Positions 33,987-43,553 of a stretch of DNA of 64,000 nucleotides are shown piece after piece (position 1 is the first letter of the stretch; the number at the start of each line of letters is the position of its first letter). The position numbers and the translations under genes are program-made. The DNA is from Ignavibacteriales bacterium (GTDB lineage Bacteria > Bacteroidota > Ignavibacteria > Ignavibacteriales > Melioribacteraceae), in the NCBI GenBank assembly GCA_020635275.1, contig JACKAA010000001.1, positions 248,001-312,000 on the forward strand, read 5' to 3'. The notes beneath the pieces were generated by a model. The model ran no database searches. It was not told the origin of the DNA and worked only from the letters and a program-made list of their open reading frames with translations.

Positions 33987-35567
33987 ATGATAGATTCTTT
34001 TAAGGGTGAAAATTTCGAATTATTTAAGTCAATTTTTAATGATGCAGAAAACGGTATTTGCATTGTTGATTATGATGGTAAATTTGTTGAGCTCAATAAT
34101 ATTTTTGCTGATATGTTTGGCTATGATAAAGTTGAGCTAATAGGTAAATATTATTCCGAAATCCTTACTGAAGATTCACGTGAAGTTGTAGAGACCAACC
34201 ATTTAAAAATATTTAATGGCACAAATATTCTTAAAGCTGAAGAGAAAGTTCGCCATAAAAATGGGACTTTCTTTTATGTGCAAACAACAAATCTTAGAAT
34301 AAATGATGAGTTGGGCAATAAACTAAGAATAACAACCGCGGTTGACATTTCGAATAGATTGAGGAATGAATTAGTTCAGTCTGTGCTCTTAAAAATTTCA
34401 AACCTTACAAATCTTAATACCATAAATGAAAAATTATATGCGTCTATTCATCAAGCATTGTGTCAATTAATTCCAATAAGAAATTTCGCTGTGTGCATCA
34501 AAAATAAAATTACAAATCGTTTAGAGTATCCTTATATACTTAATGAAATGTACAAGGAAGACAAAACGTTTATTGAAGCTGAACATAATTATATTACAAA
34601 GAATGGAAAAGCATTAATACTGAATGAACATAACGTTAAAAATCTTATTGGAACCAATGAATTGCATGCATATAAAATAAAGCCCAAATCAATTCTAGGA
34701 ATTCCACTTGCTGTACAAAATGAAATTCTTGGTTCATTGATTATTAAAAATTACACTGAAAACAAATACACTAAACAAGATTTAGAATTGCTGGAATTAG
34801 TTGCTGGTCAAGTTGCAAGAGTGATTGAACGTAAGAATTATGAGGAAGAATTAGTATATGCTAGAATTAAAGCAGAAGAAGCTGTAAAAATAAAATCCGA
34901 ATTTTTAGCACAGATTTCACATGAAATAAGAACACCTTTAAACTCAATTTTAAGTTTTTCTTCACTAATAAAATCTGAGTTGAATGGAACGCTAACGCCT
35001 GAACTAGAAGAGACATTCAAATACATAGAAAGCGGTGGAAACCGTTTAACAAGAACTATTGATTTGATTCTAAATGCTTCTAAATCACAAAATAACCAAT
35101 ATAAAATTATACTAGAAGAAATTGATCTTACCAAAGATTTATTAAAACCAATTGCAGAAGAATTCAGAGAGCCTGCTGCAAGAAAAAATCTTAATCTGAA
35201 ACTTGAAGCACCCGAAGAAAAATTAAGATTGGTCTGCGATTTATATTCAGTGCATCAACTATTTTCTAATTTGATAGAAAATGCGGTAAAATATACAAGA
35301 AGTGGTGAAGTAATTATAAGTGCATTTATCAATGAACTTGGTAGAATACAAATTGATGTTATTGATACTGGCATTGGAATATCAAATGAATATCTACCAA
35401 AATTATTCGATCCGTTTTCGCAAGAAGAACAAGGTTATACTAGATCATATGAAGGAATTGGACTTGGACTTTCATTAGTAAAAAGTTACGCTGAATTAAA
35501 TAGTGCTGAAGTGAAAGTAAAAAGTGAAAAGAATAAAGGTTCTGTTTTTTCGGTTATTTTTAATTAA
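33987..35567 (+). CDS. PAS-GAF sensor histidine kinase
   Basis: 526 residues, no membrane helix. PAS (about 15-125, ICIVDYDGKFVELNNIFADMFG), GAF (about 140-285), HisKA with H312 (AQISHEIRTPLNSIL) and an ATPase domain with LFSNLIENAVKYT, DTGIGISNEYL and GIGLGLSL. No receiver, and no response regulator beside it, so it is an orphan kinase whose partner is elsewhere. Divergent from the ferredoxin gene. Confidence 0.92.
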   Translation: MIDSFKGENFELFKSIFNDAENGICIVDYDGKFVELNNIFADMFGYDKVELIGKYYSEILTEDSREVVETNHLKIFNGTNILKAEEKVRHKNGTFFYVQTTNLRINDELGNKLRITTAVDISNRLRNELVQSVLLKISNLTNLNTINEKLYASIHQALCQLIPIRNFAVCIKNKITNRLEYPYILNEMYKEDKTFIEAEHNYITKNGKALILNEHNVKNLIGTNELHAYKIKPKSILGIPLAVQNEILGSLIIKNYTENKYTKQDLELLELVAGQVARVIERKNYEEELVYARIKAEEAVKIKSEFLAQISHEIRTPLNSILSFSSLIKSELNGTLTPELEETFKYIESGGNRLTRTIDLILNASKSQNNQYKIILEEIDLTKDLLKPIAEEFREPAARKNLNLKLEAPEEKLRLVCDLYSVHQLFSNLIENAVKYTRSGEVIISAFINELGRIQIDVIDTGIGISNEYLPKLFDPFSQEEQGYTRSYEGIGLGLSLVKSYAELNSAEVKVKSEKNKGSVFSVIFN

Positions 35568-35625
35568 TATTCTCTACATTCAATTTTTCCCTATATTTAC
35601 TTCTAAACGATAAAACTTCTTTTTC

Positions 35626-37953
35626 ATGAAAAATTTTTTAATTTTATTTATTTTATTTCAATTATCAATTATTGCTCAAACTGATGAAACCAAATACCAA
35701 TGGCCAACTCCATCATTTAATGCCAGTCGCGGATTAACTGCCACATTTGGTGAATTTAGAAACACCGGATCATCTGATCATTTTCATAATGCAGTTGATA
35801 TTGGAGAACCAGATGACAATCCGGTTTATCCTTCAATAGATGGTGTTGTGCACTATTTTTCTAATAATGGTTATGATTCTTATATAAATGTAAAATCAAT
35901 TATAAATGGAAAGAAAAAACATTTAACATATTACCATGTTGTACCTAATCCATCTCTGTACGTTAATCAAGTTGTAAAAAAGGGTGAAACAATAATTGGA
36001 ACAATTTATAATGGTGCAGCACACGTTCATTTAATTGAACGAGAATTTATGGATATTTCCTCAACTAGTTTAGGAAATGAAATTAATCCAGTTCGGCCAG
36101 AAGGCGGCTTAGATCCATACTACGATTCATATCCTCCAGTTATTAATGAATCAAACTTAAAATTTTATGAAGATGGAACATCAAACCAAATACCAAATAA
36201 TCAGCTTATTGGGAAAGTAGATATAAGAATAGATGTTAGAGAAAAAAATGGCACGTCTTCATCAAATGTTAATAATGGGACATATATTTTAGGTTACAGA
36301 GTACTTTCAGAAAGCGGCAGTGAAATAATTTATGAACCTAAAGATAATGGTGTAAAATACAGATTCTATTACATCCCAAATGATAATTATGTGCATAATG
36401 TATTTGTTAAAAATGTGGCTACATTATCTGATCCAATTTACTGGCTTACAAATGGGAATGGTGAAAAACAAATAAATGAAAATTTGACTGTGTCAAATAA
36501 TTATTTAGATACTGATTTATTTAGTAAAGGTAATTATCAATTGGAAATATTTTCTGAAGACACACGAAGCAACAAGTCGTCAAAAAGATTTCCAATAACC
36601 GTTGCCAAACTTCCTCCCGAATTAAATACAGTTGTTGTTAAAGATAATAAAATTAAAATTTCCTGGACTCCGTATAAACTTAACAATTTATTGGGATACC
36701 GAATTTATTACTCGGATGACGGAACTCTAGGTAATTGGAAGTTAGCCGCAAATGAAGAATCATTAAAATCCGAAATGGATAGTGTCATTTTTAATAATCC
36801 AAATGATTTTTATGAACCATCAAATCAAAATGCATTTTACTTTTATCTTACTGCAAGAGATAGCCTAAATAATGAATCAGACCAAAGCGATATTTATTCA
36901 GTAAGCTATTATACAGGTAATTCTCCAAATTATTTAATAGTTGATGGATTTGACAGATATGGCGGAATAGGAAGCTGGAAAGAACCGCAGCATTTTTTTA
37001 ATACATTTTATTTTGATGCAATTAATAATACTGTAAATTATAATATTTCTTCATGTTCAAATGAAGCAGTAATTAATGAAGAAGTTGATCTGAAGGATTA
37101 TGATATGGTTGTTTGGTTTTTAGGTGATGAATCTCTTCAGGATAATACTTTAACAAATCCCGAACAATATAAATTAGCACTTTATTTAGAAAATGGCGGT
37201 AAGTTATTTATTACAGGAGAAGATATTGGTCAAGACTTAGACACAGAACACAGCAAATCAGAATCATCAGATACTTTATTTTATTATCATTATCTAAAAG
37301 CTAAGTTGATGCACGACGGTTTAGATTTGCTCAACGAAATTAATGGAGAAGTAGGAACTATGTTTAATGGAATAAATATAAACTTTGGAGAAGTTTATCC
37401 AAGTGATGCTCCAGATGACATTGAACCCATTAACGGCTCCCAAACAATATTTAATTATAATTATGATTATGAAAGAGATGGAACCTATAGAAAAGGCGGT
37501 ATAGCATATACAGGTTATTTTGGTGAAAGTAGTTTTGTTGGTCAAGTTGTTTATTTATCTTTCCCATTTGAAACCATAGGAAACATAAATTCCAGAAACA
37601 ATCTTGTGACTTTTATTTTATGTTATTTTGACATTATTACAATTGATGTAAAAGAAAATGAAAAGTTAATTAATGACAAATTTGAATTATCACAAAATTA
37701 TCCAAATCCGTTTAATCCGACGACAACAATTAAATATAGTGTTCCATCAAATATGAAAAGTGAAAAGGCAGAAGTAAAATTAGTTGTTTATGATGTTTTA
37801 GGTAGAGAAGTTAAAACCTTAGTTAATCATGCACAGAAACCTGGAAATTACCAAATTGATTTTAATGCCAATAATCTGCCAAGCGGAGTTTATTATTATC
37901 AATTTAAAGCCGGTTCTTTTATTCAGACTAAAAAAATGGTATTACTTAAATAA
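35626..37953 (+). CDS. T9SS-secreted M23-type metallopeptidase-like protein
   Basis: 775 residues: signal peptide (about 1-18); a LytM/M23-like domain (about 35-145) with metal residues H54 and D58 (HNAVD) and H133-x-H135 (HVHL); a fibronectin type III-like region (about 325-425, IKISWTPYKLNNLLGYRIYY); a middle domain (about 430-660, with DYDMVVWFLGDE and GGKLFITGEDIG) resembling the GATase-like domain found in other T9SS proteins; and a sorting domain from about 685 (NYPNPFNPTTTIKYSV to KKMVLLK). Likely acts on peptidoglycan or a surface protein outside the cell. The TAATG junction couples it to the next gene. Confidence 0.87.
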   Translation: MKNFLILFILFQLSIIAQTDETKYQWPTPSFNASRGLTATFGEFRNTGSSDHFHNAVDIGEPDDNPVYPSIDGVVHYFSNNGYDSYINVKSIINGKKKHLTYYHVVPNPSLYVNQVVKKGETIIGTIYNGAAHVHLIEREFMDISSTSLGNEINPVRPEGGLDPYYDSYPPVINESNLKFYEDGTSNQIPNNQLIGKVDIRIDVREKNGTSSSNVNNGTYILGYRVLSESGSEIIYEPKDNGVKYRFYYIPNDNYVHNVFVKNVATLSDPIYWLTNGNGEKQINENLTVSNNYLDTDLFSKGNYQLEIFSEDTRSNKSSKRFPITVAKLPPELNTVVVKDNKIKISWTPYKLNNLLGYRIYYSDDGTLGNWKLAANEESLKSEMDSVIFNNPNDFYEPSNQNAFYFYLTARDSLNNESDQSDIYSVSYYTGNSPNYLIVDGFDRYGGIGSWKEPQHFFNTFYFDAINNTVNYNISSCSNEAVINEEVDLKDYDMVVWFLGDESLQDNTLTNPEQYKLALYLENGGKLFITGEDIGQDLDTEHSKSESSDTLFYYHYLKAKLMHDGLDLLNEINGEVGTMFNGININFGEVYPSDAPDDIEPINGSQTIFNYNYDYERDGTYRKGGIAYTGYFGESSFVGQVVYLSFPFETIGNINSRNNLVTFILCYFDIITIDVKENEKLINDKFELSQNYPNPFNPTTTIKYSVPSNMKSEKAEVKLVVYDVLGREVKTLVNHAQKPGNYQIDFNANNLPSGVYYYQFKAGSFIQTKKMVLLK

Positions 37954-38894
37954 TGAAAAAATATAATAAAATATTAATAGTACTATTTTTACTAACATTA
38001 AAATTAATTGCCCAATCTGAATATAATACTGAAATAATTTCAAAAGGATACTATTACGAAAATAGAAATATAAAAGTAAATGTTTTTAGAGATAATGATT
38101 TATTGTATTCAGTTGATAAAATATTAACTCCGCATTTTTCAATTCCAGAATCAATTGTGCTAAATAATGGCAATTTAGTTTTAATTCATTCTTTAGAAGG
38201 AATTGTTGAAATATTTAATACAGATTCTAAGCAGATCTTTCAAAAAGCATTTTATAAATTACCACCGCATAGAGAACAATCAATACTCTTTGATAAAAAT
38301 AAAAATGGATTCGCTTTATTAATTTCTGAGGAACAAATAAATAATCTATATATTGTTTCTGATGCTGGAAATTTTCAAGATTCAATAAAAGTTAAGGATG
38401 GATTAATTTCGGGAATTTCAATATCTGATGGAGATTTTATTTCTTATTCAATTTTTAATTGGGATGAACTTAAATTAATTACAAATACAACTTTTGTAAA
38501 CTTAATTGACAAATCTGAATTAAGTTTTCCAGTTAAATTTAATAAAGGTAAATACAATCTTTCTCAAAATCTGTTTTTAGGTTATACAAATAAAAATTAT
38601 TTCTGCATTGATTTAAATGAAAAGAATGTGTTATGGCAAAATAATTTAGATGAAAAAGAAATATTTGTCGATACCGAATTTAATGAAGATAAAATAGTAA
38701 TTCTAAAATCTATAAATCCAAGTTATGAAAATAAAAACTGGATTTACAAAAATTACACAGTTGTGGAGAAAGATTATTTAGGTAACGAAGTGAAGAAAGA
38801 GAATTTTAATGATGATTCAAAAATATTGGAGTTAGTAAAAACTGCACCCGGAATTAGTATAAAAACTGATAAAGATCTTTATAAAATAAAATAG
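37953..38894 (+). CDS. Secreted protein of unknown function
   Basis: 313 residues with a signal peptide (about 1-22, ending AQS). The remainder is beta-rich with repeated blade-like segments (NGNLVLIHSLEGIVEIFN, KNGFALLISEEQINNLYIV, DKIVILKSINPSYENK) and may form a propeller, but no family is recognised. No sorting domain. The start overlaps the stop of the M23-like T9SS gene by one base (TAATG), so the products are made together and may interact. Confidence 0.75.
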   Translation: MKKYNKILIVLFLLTLKLIAQSEYNTEIISKGYYYENRNIKVNVFRDNDLLYSVDKILTPHFSIPESIVLNNGNLVLIHSLEGIVEIFNTDSKQIFQKAFYKLPPHREQSILFDKNKNGFALLISEEQINNLYIVSDAGNFQDSIKVKDGLISGISISDGDFISYSIFNWDELKLITNTTFVNLIDKSELSFPVKFNKGKYNLSQNLFLGYTNKNYFCIDLNEKNVLWQNNLDEKEIFVDTEFNEDKIVILKSINPSYENKNWIYKNYTVVEKDYLGNEVKKENFNDDSKILELVKTAPGISIKTDKDLYKIK

Positions 38895-38905
38895 AAAATA
38901 TTTGT

Positions 38906-40216
38906 TTATTTTGAAGAAACCTTAATACCCTTCTCATTATAATTTATTTCATTAACTAAACTATCATTTTCAAATTGAGATTCTTTTTTAATTAGTCCAT
39001 TTTCAAAATATTCATAAAACTTTCCGTTTTTCTTTCCATTTGCATAAATTCCAAATTTTGATATTTTACCATTAGGATAATAACCAGTTTCTACCCCATT
39101 TTTAAGATCATTTTTGTAATAAACTTCTAATTTTATCTGATCATTTGTATAATAATAAATTTCCTTCCCTTCCTTTTTTCCATATAAATAATTTGCTTTA
39201 CTTTCCATTTTGCCATTATCATATAAAGAAATACTTTCACCATTTAATTTGTCTTGTAAATAATTAAATTTTGATTTCAGAATTCCAAGTGAATCATACT
39301 CAAAAGCAAATCCAAATTTTTCACCATTTATATAATTAACTTTTTTGCTTATAATTCCGTTTTCATAAAAGTATGAACATGTTGAATCTAAATTTTCATT
39401 ATTATAATTCAATATTGCCTTAATTAATCCGCCCACATAATAGTATTTATTAATTCCGTTTATTTTACCTTCTTTAAATTGAAGTTCAGATTTCATTGTT
39501 CCATCACCGTAAAATTCCGTAAAGTCTTCTTCCTCTTTAATAAAATTTCCTCTAATATCATATCTAACTCTTTTAACAATTTGGCCTTGAATATATGTAT
39601 CTACAACTTTTATTGATTTATCGGGATAATAGAAGTAAGAAGTTCCATCTAACAAATCATTTTTATATTTTGCATCAAGAGCCACTCCACCATACTCATT
39701 ATAGACTTTACTAATTCCTTCAAGTTTTCCATCTACATAATTTCTCTCAACTTCTAAATTTCCATTTTCAAAAAATATCTTTGAAATTCCATTTAACTTA
39801 CCGTTTTCATAATGCCAAATACCCTGAATTGCTCCGGATTTATAATAAGTTGTTGTAAATCCGTTTTGAATATTATTAACATAATTTGGAGTTGACCAAA
39901 GTTCACCGGTTTCATAATACCATTTGGCTTCTCCCTCAAGTTTACCATTCAGATAATTCCAAATCATACTTATTGTGCCATCGGCAAAATACCAAATTGA
40001 AATTCCCTCCTCTTTTCCATTAACAAAATTCCACTCTTTCCAAAGTGTGCCATCTTCAAAGAATTCTTTATAAACTCCATGTTTCACACCGTTAACGTAA
40101 TTACCTTCAGATTCAAGTTTCCCGCTTGGGTAGTATGTTTTTTTAATTTCAGAATTTTGACCAAATATAATGGCAGTAAGAAAAAATAAAAATATAATGA
40201 ATATTGATTTATACAT
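38906..40216 (-). CDS. Secreted MORN/YwqK-type repeat protein
   Basis: 436 residues. A signal peptide (about 1-19) precedes about 17 repeats of roughly 23 residues built on YYxxGxLxxxxNYxNGKxxG (for example YYPSGKLESEGNYVNGVKHG and WYYETGELWSTPNYVN). These are MORN-like repeats of the YwqK group (often labelled antitoxin component, a name with little support for secreted forms). It would form an elongated beta structure in the periplasm or on the surface. No toxin-like partner is next to it. Confidence 0.88.
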   Translation of the reverse strand: MYKSIFIIFLFFLTAIIFGQNSEIKKTYYPSGKLESEGNYVNGVKHGVYKEFFEDGTLWKEWNFVNGKEEGISIWYFADGTISMIWNYLNGKLEGEAKWYYETGELWSTPNYVNNIQNGFTTTYYKSGAIQGIWHYENGKLNGISKIFFENGNLEVERNYVDGKLEGISKVYNEYGGVALDAKYKNDLLDGTSYFYYPDKSIKVVDTYIQGQIVKRVRYDIRGNFIKEEEDFTEFYGDGTMKSELQFKEGKINGINKYYYVGGLIKAILNYNNENLDSTCSYFYENGIISKKVNYINGEKFGFAFEYDSLGILKSKFNYLQDKLNGESISLYDNGKMESKANYLYGKKEGKEIYYYTNDQIKLEVYYKNDLKNGVETGYYPNGKISKFGIYANGKKNGKFYEYFENGLIKKESQFENDSLVNEINYNEKGIKVSSK

Positions 40217-40265
40217 TTTTGAATGGTTTTAATTTAACAATTGAGTTAGCTGTTTGGGGTTTAAA

Positions 40266-40664
40266 TTATAGATTATTCATTTTTTCAATTAAAAAATTTT
40301 CATCTTTTACACCAACATAATAACCTTTAATTTCATTGCCTCCAAAAAATACTATCGAAGGTGTTCCCATAACATTTAATGCGCGGGCTGTCTGTAGATT
40401 TTTTGATACATCTATAGAAATAATTGAACTAAACTTTTCTTTTAACTTTTCAACAATTGGAGTTTGATTTTTACAATTATGACATGTTGGCGAATGAAAA
40501 TATACAAATCCCTTTTTATCTTTAATTTTATCTAAAAATTCAGATTCAATTTTATCAAATGGTATTTGCTGTCCAACAGTTTTTTTCGATTTTATATAAA
40601 AACCTATTTGAAAAAAAACGAATAAACCTAAAAGTACTACTAAAACAATCAAAAATGGACTCAT
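40266..40664 (-). CDS. Membrane-anchored thioredoxin-family protein
   Basis: 132 residues. One N-terminal membrane helix (about 4-25), then a thioredoxin fold with the active site CHNC in FHSPTCHNCKNQTP and the cis-proline in NVMGTPSIVFF. The CHNC dipeptide differs from CGPC of thioredoxin and suits a disulfide reductase or oxidase on the outer face of the inner membrane. It is 49 bp after the MORN gene start on the same strand, likely independent. Confidence 0.9.
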   Translation of the reverse strand: MSPFLIVLVVLLGLFVFFQIGFYIKSKKTVGQQIPFDKIESEFLDKIKDKKGFVYFHSPTCHNCKNQTPIVEKLKEKFSSIISIDVSKNLQTARALNVMGTPSIVFFGGNEIKGYYVGVKDENFLIEKMNNL

Positions 40665-40757
40665 AATATTCCTGTAGATGATTAAAATATTTTATACTAA
40701 TTTGGGTATGAAATATAGTTAATTATAAATTTACTAAGTAGAGAATAAAGAGGCACT

Positions 40758-41156
40758 TTGTTTACTACAAATTATAAAATTGCATTTTCTGATACAGATC
40801 CTGGAGGCATTGTATTTTTTGCCAACTTTTTTAAAGTTGCACATTTTGCATATGAACAATTTTTTGAGAGTTTAAATCTTAGAAGAAATTATTTTCTTGA
40901 TGAAGAATATATAATTCCAATTGTTAATTCATCAGCTGATTTTAAATTTCCCGCAAAATTTGGAGATACATTTGTTTGTGGTGTTTATGTTGAACAAATT
41001 GGAACTACTTCATTTTCACTTAAATATGATTTAATTGTAAATGATAGAATTTCCGCAGAAGTTAAAACGACACATGTTTTTGTAAAGAAAGCTGATTTTA
41101 AGAAAACAGATTTACCAAAAGATTTGAAGTTACTGCTTACAGAACATTTAATTTAA
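40758..41156 (+). CDS. Acyl-CoA thioesterase of the 4-hydroxybenzoyl-CoA type (candidate DHNA-CoA thioesterase)
   Basis: 132 residues, hot-dog fold. FSDTDPGGIVFFANFFKVAHFAYEQFF contains the Asp of 4-hydroxybenzoyl-CoA thioesterases (the motif is quoted in part: SDTDPGGIVFFANFF). Start is TTG behind AGAGG. Lies against menE, with the two 3' ends overlapping by 20 bp. Because the menaquinone route needs a thioesterase for 1,4-dihydroxy-2-naphthoyl-CoA and none is inside the operon, this is the obvious candidate (MenI role), by context. Confidence 0.8.
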   Translation: MFTTNYKIAFSDTDPGGIVFFANFFKVAHFAYEQFFESLNLRRNYFLDEEYIIPIVNSSADFKFPAKFGDTFVCGVYVEQIGTTSFSLKYDLIVNDRISAEVKTTHVFVKKADFKKTDLPKDLKLLLTEHLI

Positions 41157-42597
41157 GTCTTTTTGCTAATTGATTTTTTTTAATTTTTCCCAATTCTGTT
41201 ATTGGGAAATTGTTTACAAATAATATTTTTTTTGGAAGTTTATAAGCAGCCAAGTTTTGTTTTAGATATTCAATAATTTCTTCTTCTATGTTTTCAAACT
41301 CCTTGCCTTCAATAACAAGGACATAACTCTGATCCCATTTTTTATCTTTAATTCCAATGGCCGCAATTTTTATTGTGGCAAAATTTTTCTGAAAGATTTT
41401 TTCAATTTCAGTCAAAGAAATATTTTCGCCGCCTGAAATAATTATATCATCTTTCCTCCCTAAAATCTGGAGATTCCCATTTTCATCGATTTTTCCAATA
41501 TCATTTGTAAAATAGTCTCCATCTTTAAGTTGATTTTTTTCTTCTGAGATTAAATTAAAATATCCTTTTGCAATTGATTTTGCTGAAATTACAATTTGAC
41601 CGGAATTTCCGTTTTTTATTTCATTTTTATTCTTATCTAAAATTCTAATTTTAACATTCTGTAAAGGTTTGCCGGCTGAAATTCCAAATTTTTTAATATT
41701 TTCAATAGAGCTTAAACTTACCATTGATGAAGTTTCTGTTGATCCGTAAACAACTGCTATTGGCCAATTAGCAGCAATTGCTGATTTCGCTAAATCTTCT
41801 GATACCGGTCCTCCGCCTAACAAAAGTAATCGTAAATTTTTCCATGGATTTGTAAATTCTTTAATAATTCTTGTAAGCATAATTGGAACGGCAGAAATTA
41901 AACTTGGTTCAGAATTTTTAACGGATTTATATAAATCATTTTCCGTTAATGATTTTGGAATTACAAATTTGCAGCCGGAAATTAATGTTCTGGTAAAAAT
42001 TGAAAATCCGCCAATGTGTTGAAATGGTAATGAAGCAATCCAAATATCTTCATAATCATGTTTAATGAAGCCATCAGCAGAAACTGTACTTTGATATAAA
42101 TTTTCAAAAGTGAGATTAACACATTTTGGTATTCCAGTTGATCCAGAAGTGAACATTAAAATAGCGGTATTATTTTTATTATAACTTTCTGGAATAAACT
42201 TTTTGTCATATTTTTTAAAGTTTTTTCTATCAAAAATTATTTCACTTAATTTTCTTATTCCCAAAGATTGTGATGTAATTACAATTTCACTTTTAGATAT
42301 TTCAATAAATTTTTGTAATTCTGCTTTTGTACTTTTTTTATTCAGTATTACTGGAACCGCACCAATTAACCAAAGTCCTAAAACAGACGTAATAAATTCT
42401 AAATTGTGCTCGGCTAAAATTGCGACATGATCATTCTTTTTAATTGAATATGACTTAAAATAATTTGCTGCTTTTTGTGCGAAATTAAAAATTTGATGAT
42501 AAGTAAAAGTTTCAGAATTGTAGATTATAAAAGGATTGTTACCAATTAATTTATCTTGTTCAAGAATCCAATGGTTTTCATTTGAGGCAGTAATCAT
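41137..42597 (-). CDS. menE: o-Succinylbenzoate-CoA ligase MenE
   Basis: 486 residues, an adenylate-forming enzyme. MFTSGSTGIPK binds ATP phosphates; YGSTETSSM, NDIGKIDENGNLQILGRKDD and the C-terminal Lys region (PITELGKIKKNQL) are the other family motifs. It activates o-succinylbenzoate with CoA in menaquinone synthesis. Last gene of the minus-strand men operon. Its 3' end overlaps the opposing thioesterase gene by 20 bp. Confidence 0.9.
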   Translation of the reverse strand: MITASNENHWILEQDKLIGNNPFIIYNSETFTYHQIFNFAQKAANYFKSYSIKKNDHVAILAEHNLEFITSVLGLWLIGAVPVILNKKSTKAELQKFIEISKSEIVITSQSLGIRKLSEIIFDRKNFKKYDKKFIPESYNKNNTAILMFTSGSTGIPKCVNLTFENLYQSTVSADGFIKHDYEDIWIASLPFQHIGGFSIFTRTLISGCKFVIPKSLTENDLYKSVKNSEPSLISAVPIMLTRIIKEFTNPWKNLRLLLLGGGPVSEDLAKSAIAANWPIAVVYGSTETSSMVSLSSIENIKKFGISAGKPLQNVKIRILDKNKNEIKNGNSGQIVISAKSIAKGYFNLISEEKNQLKDGDYFTNDIGKIDENGNLQILGRKDDIIISGGENISLTEIEKIFQKNFATIKIAAIGIKDKKWDQSYVLVIEGKEFENIEEEIIEYLKQNLAAYKLPKKILFVNNFPITELGKIKKNQLAKRLKLNVL

Positions 42598-42653
42598 TTA
42601 TTATTTCCAAAATGAAACTAAATTGTAATTGAGGAAATTTGACTTCCGTAATT

Positions 42654-43550
42654 TCAAATTAGAATTCCAATGGCAAATAAAAATCCATAAAAAGCAGAAA
42701 GTTTAGCAGTTAATTCAAGAGTTTTATTAAGTTCCTGACCTTTGTAAGAAAAAATCATTTTAATTAATTTTATTGCCAAAGGTAAAGTTAGCAGTGGAAG
42801 AAAAACAAATAATCTTTGATTGTAAGTAAAGTAAACAACAAACAAAATAAGATATGATAAAATCATGAAAATTAAATATTGATAACGTGTGAATTTTCTA
42901 CCCATTTTTACAGCTAAAGTATTTTTACCTACTTCCCTGTCTTCATCAATATCTCTGTAATTATTTACAACAAGAATATTTGTAATTAATGCGCCAACTG
43001 GAATTGAAGCCCAAATTGCCAACGTAGAAACTTCAACAACTTGCACATAATATGTTCCAACAGTCCCAACTATCCCAAAAAAAAGAAAAACAAAAACATC
43101 GCCTAAGCCATTATAGGCAAGTGGATATGGACCGGCCGTATATGCAATTCCGGCAAATATTGAAAGCAATCCAATTAATAATGTAATCCAAGTTGAAATG
43201 TAAACTAAGTATAAACCTAAAATAAATGTTGTGAAGAAAACTAAAAATATTGCAAGTTTCATTTCATTAACAGAAATTAAGCCTGAAGCCAAAACTCTTA
43301 ATGGACCTTTTCTATCCTCATTATCTGCGCCTGATAAATAATCATATAAATCATTTACAAAATTTGTCCCAATTTGAATTAATACGGCACAAATTAAAGC
43401 AACAGCAGCTGCAAGAAAATTAACTTTTGTTTCAAACGAAACTATTGATGTCCCAATCAAAACCGGAACAACAGCAGCCGGTAAAGTTTTTGGCCGACTC
43501 GCTAAAATCCATGTATCTAATTTTGTAATGGCTTTTAATGTTTCTGTCAT
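42654..43550 (-). CDS. menA: 1,4-Dihydroxy-2-naphthoate polyprenyltransferase MenA
   Basis: 298 residues with about eight or nine membrane segments. UbiA-family Asp motifs are present: NDLYDYLSGADNEDR and NNYRDIDEDREVGKNTLA. It joins the polyprenyl tail to the naphthoate ring in the inner membrane. The start lies 3 bp after the menB stop. LASRPKTLPAAVVPVLIG at the N terminus is typical of MenA. Confidence 0.94.
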   Translation of the reverse strand: MTETLKAITKLDTWILASRPKTLPAAVVPVLIGTSIVSFETKVNFLAAAVALICAVLIQIGTNFVNDLYDYLSGADNEDRKGPLRVLASGLISVNEMKLAIFLVFFTTFILGLYLVYISTWITLLIGLLSIFAGIAYTAGPYPLAYNGLGDVFVFLFFGIVGTVGTYYVQVVEVSTLAIWASIPVGALITNILVVNNYRDIDEDREVGKNTLAVKMGRKFTRYQYLIFMILSYLILFVVYFTYNQRLFVFLPLLTLPLAIKLIKMIFSYKGQELNKTLELTAKLSAFYGFLFAIGILI

Positions 43551-43553
43551 ACT

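Noticed and set aside
38906..40216. Toxin-antitoxin assignment for the YwqK-like MORN protein
   Set aside because: The protein has a signal peptide and no adjacent toxin gene; the label is inherited from a family name.
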